64,000 nt of DNA from Caulobacter zeae (GCF_002858925.1 NZ_PJRS01000004.1:1-64000); one strand, 5' to 3'. Counted from the first letter of the stretch, positions 7,693-16,646 are shown. The notes: generated by a model not told the origin, from the sequence alone. Numbers and translations: made by a program.

Positions 7693-9831
7693 ATGCCCTT
7701 CCCCGCCTCCCACCCCGCTCTCGAGCGGGCCCTCGCCGCTCAGGGTTACGCCGAGCCCACCCCCGTCCAGGCCGCCGTGCTGGAAGCCGACGCCGAAGGT
7801 CGCGACCTGCTGGTCAGCGCCCAGACCGGCTCGGGCAAGACCGTGGCCTTCGGCCTGGCCGCCGCCCCGACCCTGCTGGGCGACGCCGAGCGCCTGCCCA
7901 AGGCCGGCCTGCCTATGGCCCTGGTCATCGCCCCGACCCGCGAACTGGCCATGCAGGTCAATCGCGAACTGGAGTGGCTCTACGCCCAGGCCGGCGCCAC
8001 GGTCGTCAACTGCGTCGGCGGCATGGACGCCCGTCGCGAGCAGCGCGCCCTGAACTTCGGCGCCCACATCGTCGTCGGCACCCCGGGCCGCCTGCGCGAC
8101 CACATCGAGCGCGGGCACCTCGACCTGTCGGAGCTGAAGGTCGCCGTCCTCGACGAGGCCGACGAGATGCTCGACATGGGCTTCCGCGAGGACCTCGAGT
8201 TCATCCTCGACGCTGCTCCGCCCGAGCGCCGCACCCTGCTGTTCTCGGCCACCCTGGCGCGCGACATCATCGCCCTGGCCAAGAATTACCAGAACGACGC
8301 CCTGCGCATCGACACCATCGACCGCAACGAGCCGCACCGCGACATCGAATACCGCGCCGTGCGCGTGGCGCCGAACGAGACCGAGCACGCCGTCGTCAAC
8401 CTGCTGCGCTATTTCGAAAGCCCCGGCGCCCTGGTGTTCGCCAACACCCGTGAGAGCGTCCGCTCGTTGCACAGCAAGCTGCGTGAGCGCGGCTTCGCCG
8501 TCGTCGGCCTCTCTGGCGAACTGAGCCAGCGTGAACGCGCCGACGCCCTGCAGGCTCTGCGCGACGGCCATGCCCGCGTCTGCGTCGCCACCGACGTCGC
8601 CGCTCGCGGCCTCGACCTGCCCGACCTCGGCCTCGTCATCCATGCCGAACTGCCAGTCAACAAGGCCACCCTGCTGCACCGTTCGGGCCGCACGGGTCGC
8701 GCCGGCAAGAAGGGCGTCTCGGCGCTGGTTGTGCCGTACACCCGCCGCCGCAAGGCCGAACAGCTGCTGTTCGCCGCCGGCGTCGAAGGCGTCTGGGGCG
8801 GCGCCCCGAGCGCCGACGAGATCCGCGCCAAGGACACCGAGCGCCTGCTCGACGATCCGATCTTCCTGGAAGCCACCAACGAGGAAGACCTGGCCCTGGC
8901 TGAAGCCATGCTGGCCAAGCGGACGCCGGCCGAGATCGCCGCGGCCCTGATCCGCACCCGCCGCGCCAAGCTGCCGGCGCCGGAAGAAATCTACGACGAC
9001 CCGCGCCACGGCGCCGATCCCGGTCCGCGCTCGCGCGAACCGCGTGAGCCCCGCGAGTTCGGCGACCGCCCCGAGCGCGAACCGCGCACGAGCATGGAAG
9101 GCTCGGAGTGGTTCCGCATCAGCGTCGGCCGTCGCGGCAACGCCGATCCCAAGTGGCTGATCCCGCTGATCTGCCGCCAGGGCCACATCACCAAGAAGGA
9201 CATCGGCTCGATCCGGATCTTCGACTACGACACCAAGTTCGAGATCTCGGCCGAGGCGGCGGTGAAGTTCGGCGCGGCGGTGCAGACCACCGTGCGCGAG
9301 GACGTCCAGATCACGCCGACCACGGCGCCTGCTCCGCGCGGCGATGGTCCGCGCGCGCCGCGCCCGCCGCGTGACTTCGACGGCGACTCGCCGCGTCCGC
9401 CGCGCGGCCCGCGCAACTATGACGACGCGCCCCGTGGGCCTCGTGCTCCGCGCCAAGGCGGCTACGACCGCGACGGCGCCAGCAACGCCAAGCCGTACGG
9501 CCGTGGCGACGAGCCGAAGGGCGACTACAAGCCGCGGCCGCCGCGCGACTTCAAGCCGCGCGATCGCGACGAGGCCCCGCGCCCCTACTCGCCGATCGAG
9601 AACGACGGCGCCCCGAAGCGCAGCTACAAGCCGCGCGCCGAAGGTCGCGACAACGCCGACGGTCCGCGCGAGTATAAGCCCCGTGCGCCCAAGGCGTTTG
9701 GCGACGCCCCGGCCAAGCCCTACAAGGCCAAGCCCGCCTTCGGCGACAAGCCGGCGTTCAAGGGTCCCAAGCCCTTCAAGGCCAAGGGCGAGTTCGGCGG
9801 CAAGCCGGGCAAGCCGTTCAAGAAGAAGTAA
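7693..9831 (+). CDS. DEAD-box ATP-dependent RNA helicase with DbpA-like RNA-binding domain
   Basis: RNA-remodelling ATPase of the DeaD/CsdA-DbpA branch, 712 residues from ATG 7693 (a GTG 36 bases upstream has no better support). RecA lobe 1 shows PTPVQ (Q motif), AQTGSGKT (43-50), PTRELA, VGTPGR, DEAD (154-157) and SAT (185-187); lobe 2 ends with HRSGRTGRAG. A DbpA/CsdA RNA-binding module (SEWFRISVGRR... to about residue 535) follows, then about 165 residues rich in Arg, Pro, Gly, Asp and Lys, predicted disordered. Such helicases act in ribosome assembly and RNA decay, often in the cold. The leader is long (about 260 bases from the pstS terminator), hinting at post-transcriptional control. 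Confidence 0.94.
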   Translation: MPFPASHPALERALAAQGYAEPTPVQAAVLEADAEGRDLLVSAQTGSGKTVAFGLAAAPTLLGDAERLPKAGLPMALVIAPTRELAMQVNRELEWLYAQAGATVVNCVGGMDARREQRALNFGAHIVVGTPGRLRDHIERGHLDLSELKVAVLDEADEMLDMGFREDLEFILDAAPPERRTLLFSATLARDIIALAKNYQNDALRIDTIDRNEPHRDIEYRAVRVAPNETEHAVVNLLRYFESPGALVFANTRESVRSLHSKLRERGFAVVGLSGELSQRERADALQALRDGHARVCVATDVAARGLDLPDLGLVIHAELPVNKATLLHRSGRTGRAGKKGVSALVVPYTRRRKAEQLLFAAGVEGVWGGAPSADEIRAKDTERLLDDPIFLEATNEEDLALAEAMLAKRTPAEIAAALIRTRRAKLPAPEEIYDDPRHGADPGPRSREPREPREFGDRPEREPRTSMEGSEWFRISVGRRGNADPKWLIPLICRQGHITKKDIGSIRIFDYDTKFEISAEAAVKFGAAVQTTVREDVQITPTTAPAPRGDGPRAPRPPRDFDGDSPRPPRGPRNYDDAPRGPRAPRQGGYDRDGASNAKPYGRGDEPKGDYKPRPPRDFKPRDRDEAPRPYSPIENDGAPKRSYKPRAEGRDNADGPREYKPRAPKAFGDAPAKPYKAKPAFGDKPAFKGPKPFKAKGEFGGKPGKPFKKK

Positions 9832-9837
9832 TCGCAT

Positions 9838-9874
9838 GGGCCGCCTCTCCTTGGAGAGGCGGCCCGTCGTTTAT
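9838..9874 (+). terminator. Rho-independent terminator of the DEAD-box gene
   Basis: Perfect 13-base-pair G/C-rich stem (9838-9850 with 9853-9865) followed by GTCGTTTATTT. It begins seven bases after the helicase stop. Confidence 0.85.
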
Positions 9875-9882
9875 TTGGGGCG

Positions 9883-9935
9883 ACCTCGCCCCCTCTCCGT
9901 CCGCTTCGCGGCCACCTCTCCCAGAGGGAGAGGAT
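9883..9935. repeat. Palindromic intergenic repeat, copy C
   Basis: Arms CCCTCTCC and ACCTCTCCC-AGA-GGGAGAGG with central GTCCGCTTCGCGGCC, ending GATCTT. Reverse-complemented it matches copy A in layout (AAGATCC, double arm, hairpin, G-run). It lies between the helicase terminator and the stop of the convergent flavoprotein gene. Confidence 0.7.
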
Positions 9936-9936
9936 C

Positions 9937-11115
9937 TTACACCGCCTGCCCCGCGCACCAGCCCGAGGCCCAGGCCCACTGGAAATTGTAGCCGCCGAGC
10001 CAGCCGGTGACATCGACGACCTCGCCGATGAAATAGAGCCCTGCCACGGACTTGGCCTCCATCGAGCGCGAATCCAGTCCGTCGGTGTCGACCCCGCCGA
10101 GCGTGACCTCGGCCGTGCGATAGCCTTCCGAGCCGACCGGCTTGAAGGTCCAGGCGTTGACGACGCCGGCCACGCGGGCCAGCACCTTGTCCGAACAGTC
10201 GGCGATGTTGCCGGTGACGCCCTCGTCCTCGACGATCTTTTGCGCCAGGCGCTTGGGCACGATCTCGGCCAGCACCGTGTGCAGCGCGCGGCGGCCGTTG
10301 GCCGAGCGCTCGGCCTTCAACGTGGCGAACACGTCGACGCCCGGCGCCATGTCGACCGTGATCTCGCCGCCCTCGCGCCAGTAGGACGAGATTTGCAGGA
10401 TCGACGGGCCCGACAAGCCGCGATGGGTGAAGAGCATGCCTTCGCGGAACTTGGTCTTGCCGCTGGCGACCACGGCGTCGACCGACACGCCCGACAGCGG
10501 CGAAAGCCGCTCCAGCGTGCGGGCCTCGAAGGTCAGCGGCACCAGGGCCGGGCGCGGTTCGATGATGGCCAGGCCGAACTGGCGGGCGATGTCGTAGCCG
10601 ACGCCCGTCGCGCCCATCTTCGGGATCGACTTGCCGCCGGTGGCGACCACCAGCGAGGCGCAGGCCACCGGGCCGCTCGACAGTTCGACGACGAAGCTCT
10701 CCCCCTGCCTGTCGACGCCCTGGATCGCCGTCTCCAGGCGCAGGACGACGCCGGCGTCGGCCATCTCGTCCAGCAGCATGGCGATGATCTCCTTGGAGGA
10801 GCCGTCGCAGAACAGCTGGCCCAACGTCTTCTCGTGAAAGGCGATGCCGTGCTTCTTCACCAGGTCGATGAAGTTGGTCGGGCGGTAGCGGCGCAGGGCC
10901 GAGACGCAGAATTTCGGGTTGGCCGACAGGAAGTTGGCCGGCGCGGCGCCGACATTGGTGAAGTTGCAGCGGCCGCCGCCGCTGATCCGGATCTTTTCGC
11001 CGGCAGCCTTGGCGTGGTCGACGATCAGCACCTTGCGACCGCGCTTGCCGGCCTCGATGGCGCACATCATGCCGGCCGCACCGGCTCCCAGCACCACGAC
11101 GTCGAACTGTTCCAA
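9937..11115 (-). CDS. NAD(P)/FAD-dependent oxidoreductase, HI0933/BaiN-like family
   Basis: Flavoprotein of 392 residues. It shows the N-terminal dinucleotide fold VVVLGAGAAGMMCA (about 6-19), the family hallmark SGGGRCNFTN near residue 46, a second mononucleotide loop VVATGGKSIPKMG, and the C-terminal GLYFIGEVVDVTGWLGGYN/FQWAWASG FAD-binding segment. Family members (YhiN, BaiN) are widespread; most lack an assigned reaction. It converges on the helicase gene across a repeat and is divergent from the parD gene. Start ATG at 11115. The parallel long frame covering the same bases is a shadow. Confidence 0.92.
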   Translation of the reverse strand: MEQFDVVVLGAGAAGMMCAIEAGKRGRKVLIVDHAKAAGEKIRISGGGRCNFTNVGAAPANFLSANPKFCVSALRRYRPTNFIDLVKKHGIAFHEKTLGQLFCDGSSKEIIAMLLDEMADAGVVLRLETAIQGVDRQGESFVVELSSGPVACASLVVATGGKSIPKMGATGVGYDIARQFGLAIIEPRPALVPLTFEARTLERLSPLSGVSVDAVVASGKTKFREGMLFTHRGLSGPSILQISSYWREGGEITVDMAPGVDVFATLKAERSANGRRALHTVLAEIVPKRLAQKIVEDEGVTGNIADCSDKVLARVAGVVNAWTFKPVGSEGYRTAEVTLGGVDTDGLDSRSMEAKSVAGLYFIGEVVDVTGWLGGYNFQWAWASGWCAGQAV

Positions 11116-11218
11116 GACCCGGCCCTTTCAATTGAGCGCGCCAAGGACGGGTGCGCGGCGGAAATGTCAATGCGAACCGATCGTTGACGCCCCGGTTCCG
11201 CAGAGGGATCCTCGAAAC

Positions 11219-11467
11219 ATGGCCGACGGCGCTGACATCCATCTCGATCCCGAACGGGCCGAACGCCTGCGCGTAGCCGCTCAGGCTGCCGGTGTGACGC
11301 CCGAGGTATTCGCCATCAACGCCATCGATCAGGCGATCGACGATGATTGGGCCGAGGCGCTCCAGTCTCTTGAAGAGTACGAACGCACCGGGGTCTCCTA
11401 TCCCGCCGAAGAAGTGCTCGCCGAGTTCCGCGCCAACATCGAAGCCCGTCTGGCCGCCCGGAAATGA
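11219..11467 (+). CDS. Antitoxin of a ParD/ParE-type toxin-antitoxin pair
   Basis: Eighty-two residues, acidic overall. The N-terminal half (DPERAERLRVAAQAAGVTPEVFAINAIDQAI) reads like a ribbon-helix-helix or related DNA-binding antitoxin region; the C-terminal half (ALQSLEEYERTGVSYPAEEVLAEFRANIEARLA) matches the helical toxin-binding tail of ParD-like antitoxins. Its stop (TGA 11465-11467) overlaps the ATG of the ParE frame, the usual translational coupling. The antitoxin reads intact while its toxin does not. Divergent from the flavoprotein gene. Confidence 0.8.
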   Translation: MADGADIHLDPERAERLRVAAQAAGVTPEVFAINAIDQAIDDDWAEALQSLEEYERTGVSYPAEEVLAEFRANIEARLAARK

Positions 11468-11742
11468 AAAGAACGGTTCGGCTGACCGAGAAGGCTCGCC
11501 GCGACCTTTCGAGACTTGAAGACTTCCTCGTCGACAAGAACCCTGGCGCGGCCAGCCGCATGGCCGAAACTTTGGTCACGGCGATCCTGTCGCTCGCCGG
11601 ACATGCAGAGCGGGGCCAAGCCGGTCGTGCCGATCTCTGACGGATCAACGTTCCCTTCGGTAGCTCCGGTTACGTCGTCTGGTACCGCGTCTTCGCCACC
11701 AACGTCATCGTCGCGCGTATCAAGCACGCCCGTGAGCGCTGA
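11464..11742 (+). pseudogene. ParE-type toxin interrupted by an in-frame stop
   Basis: The frame from ATG 11464 reads MKRTVRLTEKARRDLSRLEDFL..., a RelE/ParE-superfamily start, and stops at TGA 11638-11640 (codon 59). The same frame continues at once with RINVPFGSSGYVVWYRVFAT and ends VIVARIKHARER before TGA at 11740, which is the expected ParE C-terminal half with the terminal strand and Arg-rich end. The whole would be about 92 residues, the family's normal size, so a single substitution (for example CGA or TGG to TGA) explains the break. The truncated product lacks the functional half. Read-through or a sequencing error are the alternatives. Confidence 0.82.
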
Positions 11743-11745
11743 GCC

Positions 11746-13566
11746 CTACCCCGCCATCCGATAGCCCCGCGCCTGCTTCGCATCGGACACCCGGAACCTC
11801 CCGGTCATCTCCACAAGGCCGACGATCTCGCTCTTGAGGGCGTGGGCGACGGCGTTGGCTTCCTCGACCATGGCGGCGTTCTGCTGCACGCCCTGGTCCA
11901 TCTGGTTCACGGCCGAATTCACCTCGTTGAGGCTCGTGGCCTGCTCGCCGGCCGAGGCGGCCAGCTCGCGCACCAGGGCGTCGATCTCGCCGATCTTGAA
12001 GACAATGCCTTCCAGCGCCTCGCCGGTCTGGCCGACCAGCTTGACGCCCTCGTCGACCTGGCGGGCCGAGGTCGAGATCAGGGTCTTGATCTCCTTGGCC
12101 GCGTCGGCCGAGCGCTGGGCCAGGGCGCGGACCTCCTGGGCGACGACGGCGAAGCCGCGTCCCGCGTCTCCAGCCCGGGCGGCCTCAACACCGGCGTTGA
12201 GGGCCAAGAGGTTGGTCTGGAAGGCGATCTCGTCGATCACGCCGATGATCTGGCCGATCTGGCGCGAGGAGCTTTCGATGCCGGTCATGGCCTCGACGGC
12301 GCCGCGCACCACCTGGCCGGAGCGCTCGGCGTCGCCGCGGGCCGAGCCGACGACCTTCGCGGCCTCGCCCGCGCCGTGCGAGGCGCGGCGAACGGTGGCG
12401 GTGATCTGGTCGAGGGCGGCGGCGGTCTCTTCCAGGCCGGCGGCCTGCTGCTCGCTGCGGCGGGCGGTCTGGTCGGCGGCGGCGGCGATCTCGTCCGAGC
12501 CTCGGCCGATGCCATCGACGGCGGCCAGGATCTGGCCCATCGCTTCGTCCAGGTGACCCATGGCGGCGTTGAAATCGTCGCGCAGCTGGCGATAGCCGTC
12601 GGGGAAGGCCTCGGTGACCCGCACCGTCAGGTCGCCGCGCGACAGCCGCGACAGGCCCTGGGCGATGGCCTTCATGACGAAGGCCTGCTCACGGGCGGCG
12701 GCTTCCCGCGCTTGCTCGTTGCGACCGCGTTCCTCGTCGCCGGCGGCGCGCGAGCGGGCCTGCTCGGCCTGGGCGCTCTTGAGGGCCAGGGCGTTGTCCT
12801 TGAAGACCTGCACGGCCTTGGCCATCAGCCCGACCTCGTCGCGGCGACCGGCGCCGGCCACGGCCGTCTCCAGCCGGCCGTCGGCCAGGTCGTTCATGGC
12901 GCGGGAAAGCCCGGCCACCGGCCGCGAGATCTTCACCGCCCCGATCCACAGGGCGAAGGCCACGCCGCCCAGCGCGGCGGCCACGCCGAACAGCAGGGTC
13001 AGCAACACGCCGCGCTCGGCCTCGGCCCGCGCCGCCGTCACCATGGCGTCGGTTTCCTCGTGATAGCCGTCGCCCCAGGCCTTCACGTCCTTCGCCAGAC
13101 TGTCGATCGCCGGATCCATCACGGCCAGATGCGCCATGGCACCGGTGTCATCGTTGGCCAAACCTTTGTCCGCCGCACCGCGCGCCTCGGCGTACAGGGC
13201 GTCGATGCGGGCGCGGAAGCCATCGGCCTTCTCGGCGATCGCCGGATCGAAGCCGGTCATCTTGTCGAGGCTGTCCTTGCCCTCGGCATAGACCTTGTCG
13301 AGTTCCTTGGAGGCGGCCAGGGCTTCCGACGAGGCCGCGTCGTACGTGACGGTGCGGTGGGCGGCGTGACCCATCATGGCCAGGCGCCGGCTGAAGCGGG
13401 CCGACTGCACCTCGGCGGGGGCGCGATGCTCGACGAGACGGCTGGTGGCGGCGTCCAGGCTCTTCTGCTGCCAGACGCCCAGGCCCGTGCAGGCGAGCAC
13501 GGCCGCGCCCAGGACCACGGCCGGCAGGGCGACCTTCGACGCGATCTTGAGATCGTCGAGCTTCAT
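11746..13566 (-). CDS. Methyl-accepting chemotaxis protein
   Basis: Inner-membrane chemoreceptor of 606 residues: TM1 about 13-33, a periplasmic four-helix-type sensor region of about 150 residues, TM2 about 188-210, a HAMP segment (about 210-262), a long helical linker with a second HAMP-like stretch (about 295-345), then the signalling domain. The kinase-contact tip is EIAFQTNLLALNAGVEAARAG followed by GFAVVAQEVRALAQRSA. No CheR/CheB-binding pentapeptide ends the protein (it ends ARGYRMAG). It presumably signals to CheA; ligand unknown. Divergent from the Hsp70-like gene; no other che gene is in the window. Confidence 0.94.
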   Translation of the reverse strand: MKLDDLKIASKVALPAVVLGAAVLACTGLGVWQQKSLDAATSRLVEHRAPAEVQSARFSRRLAMMGHAAHRTVTYDAASSEALAASKELDKVYAEGKDSLDKMTGFDPAIAEKADGFRARIDALYAEARGAADKGLANDDTGAMAHLAVMDPAIDSLAKDVKAWGDGYHEETDAMVTAARAEAERGVLLTLLFGVAAALGGVAFALWIGAVKISRPVAGLSRAMNDLADGRLETAVAGAGRRDEVGLMAKAVQVFKDNALALKSAQAEQARSRAAGDEERGRNEQAREAAAREQAFVMKAIAQGLSRLSRGDLTVRVTEAFPDGYRQLRDDFNAAMGHLDEAMGQILAAVDGIGRGSDEIAAAADQTARRSEQQAAGLEETAAALDQITATVRRASHGAGEAAKVVGSARGDAERSGQVVRGAVEAMTGIESSSRQIGQIIGVIDEIAFQTNLLALNAGVEAARAGDAGRGFAVVAQEVRALAQRSADAAKEIKTLISTSARQVDEGVKLVGQTGEALEGIVFKIGEIDALVRELAASAGEQATSLNEVNSAVNQMDQGVQQNAAMVEEANAVAHALKSEIVGLVEMTGRFRVSDAKQARGYRMAG

Positions 13567-13720
13567 GTTCGTTTCCCCCCGGATGTTTGTCTGGTCCGCG
13601 CCGGATTCGCGGTAGTCGAACGCAGCTTTTCGATTGCGACGTAAAAACCCCGTTAAGTCGCTTGACCCCTGCGCTCATGGCTGTAGGACGCACGGCCCCC
13701 TCCCCGGCCCGAGCTTCCCC

Positions 13721-15043
13721 ATGACGTCCGCCGTCCAGCCGACGATCGGCATCGATTTCGGCACCACCAACACCGTCGTCGCCATCGCCGACGGCCAAGG
13801 CCCCGCGCGCCTGGTGCGCTTTCCCGTGGGCGAGAAGGACATCTTCGCCTTCCGCTCGGCCCTGAGCTTCCATTCGATGGCCGGCCCGGACGGCCGTCCG
13901 ACCGAGCGTGTCATCGAGGCCGGCCCCTGGGCCATCGAGGCCTATGTCGAGGACCCGCTGGAAACGCGCTTCGTCCAGTCGTTCAAGACCTTTGCAGCCA
14001 GCGCGGCCTTCACCGAGACCAAGATCCTCGACAGGCGCTACCAGTTCGAAGACCTGCTGGCGGCGTTCCTGTTCAAGCTGCGCGACCATGCAGGCGGCCA
14101 GATGGCCGACCTGCCGCCACGGGTGATCGTCGGCCGGCCGGTGACCTTCGCCGGCGGCAATCCCGACGAGAACCTGGCGCTGAAGCGCTACGAGGCCGCC
14201 TTCGAGCGGCTTGGTTTCTCCGACATTCGCTACGCCCACGAGCCGGTCGGCGCGGCCTTCTTCTTCGCCCGCCAGCTGAAGGAGGACGCCACGGTGCTGG
14301 TGGCCGACTTCGGCGGCGGCACCAGCGACTTCTCGATCGTGCGGTTCGAGCGCCAAGGCGGCCAGCTGCGGTCGGTGCCGCTGGCGCGCTCGGGCGTCGG
14401 CGTGGCCGGCGACGCCTTCGACTACCGGATCATCGACAACGTGGTGTCGCCGGAGCTCGGCAAGGGCAGCCTCTACAAGGCCATGTCCAGCCGCCTGCCG
14501 ATTCCGCAGCGCTACTACACCGCCTTCGCCCGCTGGGACCAGCTGGCCATGCTGCGGGCGTCCAAGGACATGCGCGACATCCGCGCCCTGGAGCGCACGG
14601 CGGTCGAGCCCGAGAAGATCGCCCGCCTGATCGAGGTGCTCGACGACAACCACGGCTATGCCCTCTACCGCTCAGTCTCGGGCCTGAAGGAGGCGCTGTC
14701 GGGACAGGAAGAGGCGCGGTTCTCGTTCAGGGCCGGCTCGGTGGTGATCGAGCGCGACGTGGCGCGCAGCGAGTTCGAAAGCTGGATCGCGCCGGAACTG
14801 AAGGCCATCGAGACGGCCGTGGACCAGGCGCTGGAGCGCTCGGGCCTGACGGCGCAAGGCGTGGACCGGGTGTTCCTGACGGGCGGCTCCTCGTTCGTAC
14901 CGGCCGTACGCGATATCTTCCTGCGCCGCTTCGGCGCCGAACGGATCGAGAGCGGCGGCGAATTCGAGTCGATCGCCTCGGGCCTGGCGCTGATCGGGCA
15001 CGAGACGGATCTCGACCTCTGGAGCGAGCGAGCGCCGGGCTGA
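13721..15043 (+). CDS. Hsp70 family protein, YegD-like
   Basis: 440 residues with the actin-like ATPase signatures of Hsp70: phosphate 1 loop GIDFGTTNTVVA (about 9-20), phosphate 2 VADFGGGTSDFSIV (about 195) and adenosine loop FLTGGSSFVPAVR (about 390). It has no substrate-binding domain of the DnaK type, as in the YegD group, so it is probably a stand-alone ATPase or atypical chaperone. The start MTSAVQP at ATG 13721 places the first glycine loop close to the N terminus; an upstream ATG in the same frame adds an unlike extension. Ends just before repeat copies D and E. Confidence 0.9.
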   Translation: MTSAVQPTIGIDFGTTNTVVAIADGQGPARLVRFPVGEKDIFAFRSALSFHSMAGPDGRPTERVIEAGPWAIEAYVEDPLETRFVQSFKTFAASAAFTETKILDRRYQFEDLLAAFLFKLRDHAGGQMADLPPRVIVGRPVTFAGGNPDENLALKRYEAAFERLGFSDIRYAHEPVGAAFFFARQLKEDATVLVADFGGGTSDFSIVRFERQGGQLRSVPLARSGVGVAGDAFDYRIIDNVVSPELGKGSLYKAMSSRLPIPQRYYTAFARWDQLAMLRASKDMRDIRALERTAVEPEKIARLIEVLDDNHGYALYRSVSGLKEALSGQEEARFSFRAGSVVIERDVARSEFESWIAPELKAIETAVDQALERSGLTAQGVDRVFLTGGSSFVPAVRDIFLRRFGAERIESGGEFESIASGLALIGHETDLDLWSERAPG

Positions 15044-15051
15044 GCCCCAGA

Positions 15052-15107
15052 TGCTCCCTCTGAAGGGGGAACTGTCGCGAAGCGACTGAGGGGGAAGGGA
15101 CTGCCAG
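15052..15107. repeat. Palindromic intergenic repeat, copy D
   Basis: CTCCCTC-TGA-AGGGGGAA arm pair, central GTCGC-GAA-GCGAC, then TGAGGGGGAAGG. Same layout as copy A with a shorter hairpin; directly after the Hsp70-like stop. Confidence 0.7.
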
Positions 15108-15134
15108 CGTTGGGGATGCACTGACCTCGTTAGG

Positions 15135-15186
15135 GACTTCCCCCTCCGGCCCTCCGGGCCACCTCCCCCTTCAGGGGGAGGATCTT
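15135..15186. repeat. Palindromic intergenic repeat, copy E
   Basis: Inverted relative to copy D, 28 bases away. Starts ACTTCCCCCTCC, central GGCCCTCCGGGCC, double arm CCTCCCCCT-TCA-GGGGGAGG, ends GATCTT. Copies D and E form a head-to-head pair between two convergent genes. Confidence 0.7.
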
Positions 15187-15194
15187 TGAAACGC

Positions 15195-16646
15195 CTACCG
15201 CTGCGCCTGAACCACCTTCACCGCCGGCGCGGTTTCCCAGCCGCCGCCAAGCGCCAGGAAGAGGTTGACCTGGTCGGCGGCGACGGCCGCGTCGGAGGCG
15301 GCCAGGGAGGCTTCGGCGCCGGCCAGGGTGCGCTGGGCGTCCAGGCCCTGAAGGTAGGGCGCGCGGCCGGCCTTGTAGAGCGTGGCGGCCTGGCGCTCGG
15401 CCTTGACAGCCTCGTCGCGAGCGGCGCGCAGGGCGGCGTTGCGGTCCAGTTCGTGGGCGTAGGCCGTCAGACTGGTCTCGGTCTCGCGCAGGGCGTTCAG
15501 CACCACGCCGTCAAAGCGGGCCAGGGCCCCGTCGGCGCCGACCTCGGCCCCGCGGATGCGGGCGCGCTCGCCCTCGCCCGGCAGGGTCCAGGAGATCAGG
15601 CCCGACAGGCTCCAGCGGTTGGCGGCGGGCTGACCGATGTCGGCCAGCAGGCCCGTGGAGCCAGCGCCCATGCCGAAGCTGATGTTCGGATAGAGCGCGC
15701 CCCGCGCCACGCCGATGCGGGCCGTGGCGCCGGCCAGGGTGCGCTCGGCCTGGCGGACGTCGGGACGACGCGCGAGCAGGGCCGCGCCGTCGCCCACCGG
15801 CAGGGGCTGCGACAGCTTCGGCGGCGTCGCGCAGGCCTCGACGGCCTTGGGGAACTGGGCCGGCGGCTTGCCGGTCAGCACGGCCAGCTTGTAGAGCGCG
15901 GCCTTGCGATGGGCCTCGAAGCTGGGGATCGCCGCGCGTTGAAGATCGACCTGGGCGCGGGCGCGGGTGGCGTCCAGCGCCGTGCCGCGGCCGGCGGCGA
16001 TCAGCCGATTGGTGACGTCCAGGCTCTTCTGCTGGAGCTCCAGGCTGTGTTCGGCGACATGGATCTCGTGGCCGGCCGAGCAGGCCTCGACATAGGCCCG
16101 GGCTACGTCGGCGGCGACGCTGACGCGGGCGAGATCCAGCGCGGCCTGGCTGGCGTCGGCGTCTGCATGGGCGGCCTCGGCGGCGCGCTTGAGGCGGCCC
16201 ACCAGGTCGACCTGGTAGGAGACCTTCACGCCGGCGTCGGCGAGGTTCTCGACCGGCAACGGTTCGCTCATCAGGTACTGCTCGCCGGACTCGCGGGCGC
16301 GCATGGCCGCCCCCGAGGCGCCGACCGAGAAGCCGCCGGCGTCGTCTGCCTCGCCGGCCACGGCGCGGGCGCGGGACAGGTTGGCGGCGGCGACCCGCAG
16401 GTCGGCATTGGCGGTCAGAGCTTGCTCGACCAATCCGTTCAGGGTCTCGTCGTCATAGAGCTTCCACCAGCCGTCGGGGACCGGATCCTGGCTGACGGCG
16501 GCGCTCTGCGCCCCCATGAACGGCGCTTGGGCGGCGGGCTCGTTGATCTTGGCCACGTCGGGCCGCTTGTAGTTCGGGCCGACGGTGGTGCAGGCGGCGA
16601 GCGCCAGCAGCGAGCCGGCGGCCGCCAGGGTGCGGATCGTACTCAC
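15195..16646 (-). CDS. Outer-membrane efflux lipoprotein, NodT/OprM family
   Basis: TolC-like outer-membrane channel of 483 residues. A lipoprotein signal ends LLALAAC (Cys19), and the mature protein shows the paired OEP repeats of long helices (AAANLSRARAVAG..., LQLQQKSLDVTNRLI..., ALRAARDEAVKAERQAATLYKAG). The GPNYKRPDV after the lipid cysteine is typical of NodT porins. Start GTG at 16646 overlaps the HlyD stop (GTGA). It is the last gene of the marR-FUSC-DUF1656-HlyD operon and supplies the outer-membrane exit. Substrates are probably aromatic acids or other organic compounds by analogy with AaeAB. Confidence 0.93.
   Translation of the reverse strand: MSTIRTLAAAGSLLALAACTTVGPNYKRPDVAKINEPAAQAPFMGAQSAAVSQDPVPDGWWKLYDDETLNGLVEQALTANADLRVAAANLSRARAVAGEADDAGGFSVGASGAAMRARESGEQYLMSEPLPVENLADAGVKVSYQVDLVGRLKRAAEAAHADADASQAALDLARVSVAADVARAYVEACSAGHEIHVAEHSLELQQKSLDVTNRLIAAGRGTALDATRARAQVDLQRAAIPSFEAHRKAALYKLAVLTGKPPAQFPKAVEACATPPKLSQPLPVGDGAALLARRPDVRQAERTLAGATARIGVARGALYPNISFGMGAGSTGLLADIGQPAANRWSLSGLISWTLPGEGERARIRGAEVGADGALARFDGVVLNALRETETSLTAYAHELDRNAALRAARDEAVKAERQAATLYKAGRAPYLQGLDAQRTLAGAEASLAASDAAVAADQVNLFLALGGGWETAPAVKVVQAQR

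Noticed and set aside
7510..9837. 775-codon minus-strand frame opposite the DEAD-box gene
   Set aside because: Its translation is alanine/valine/arginine low complexity and mirrors the codon bias of the real helicase; the plus strand carries all helicase motifs.
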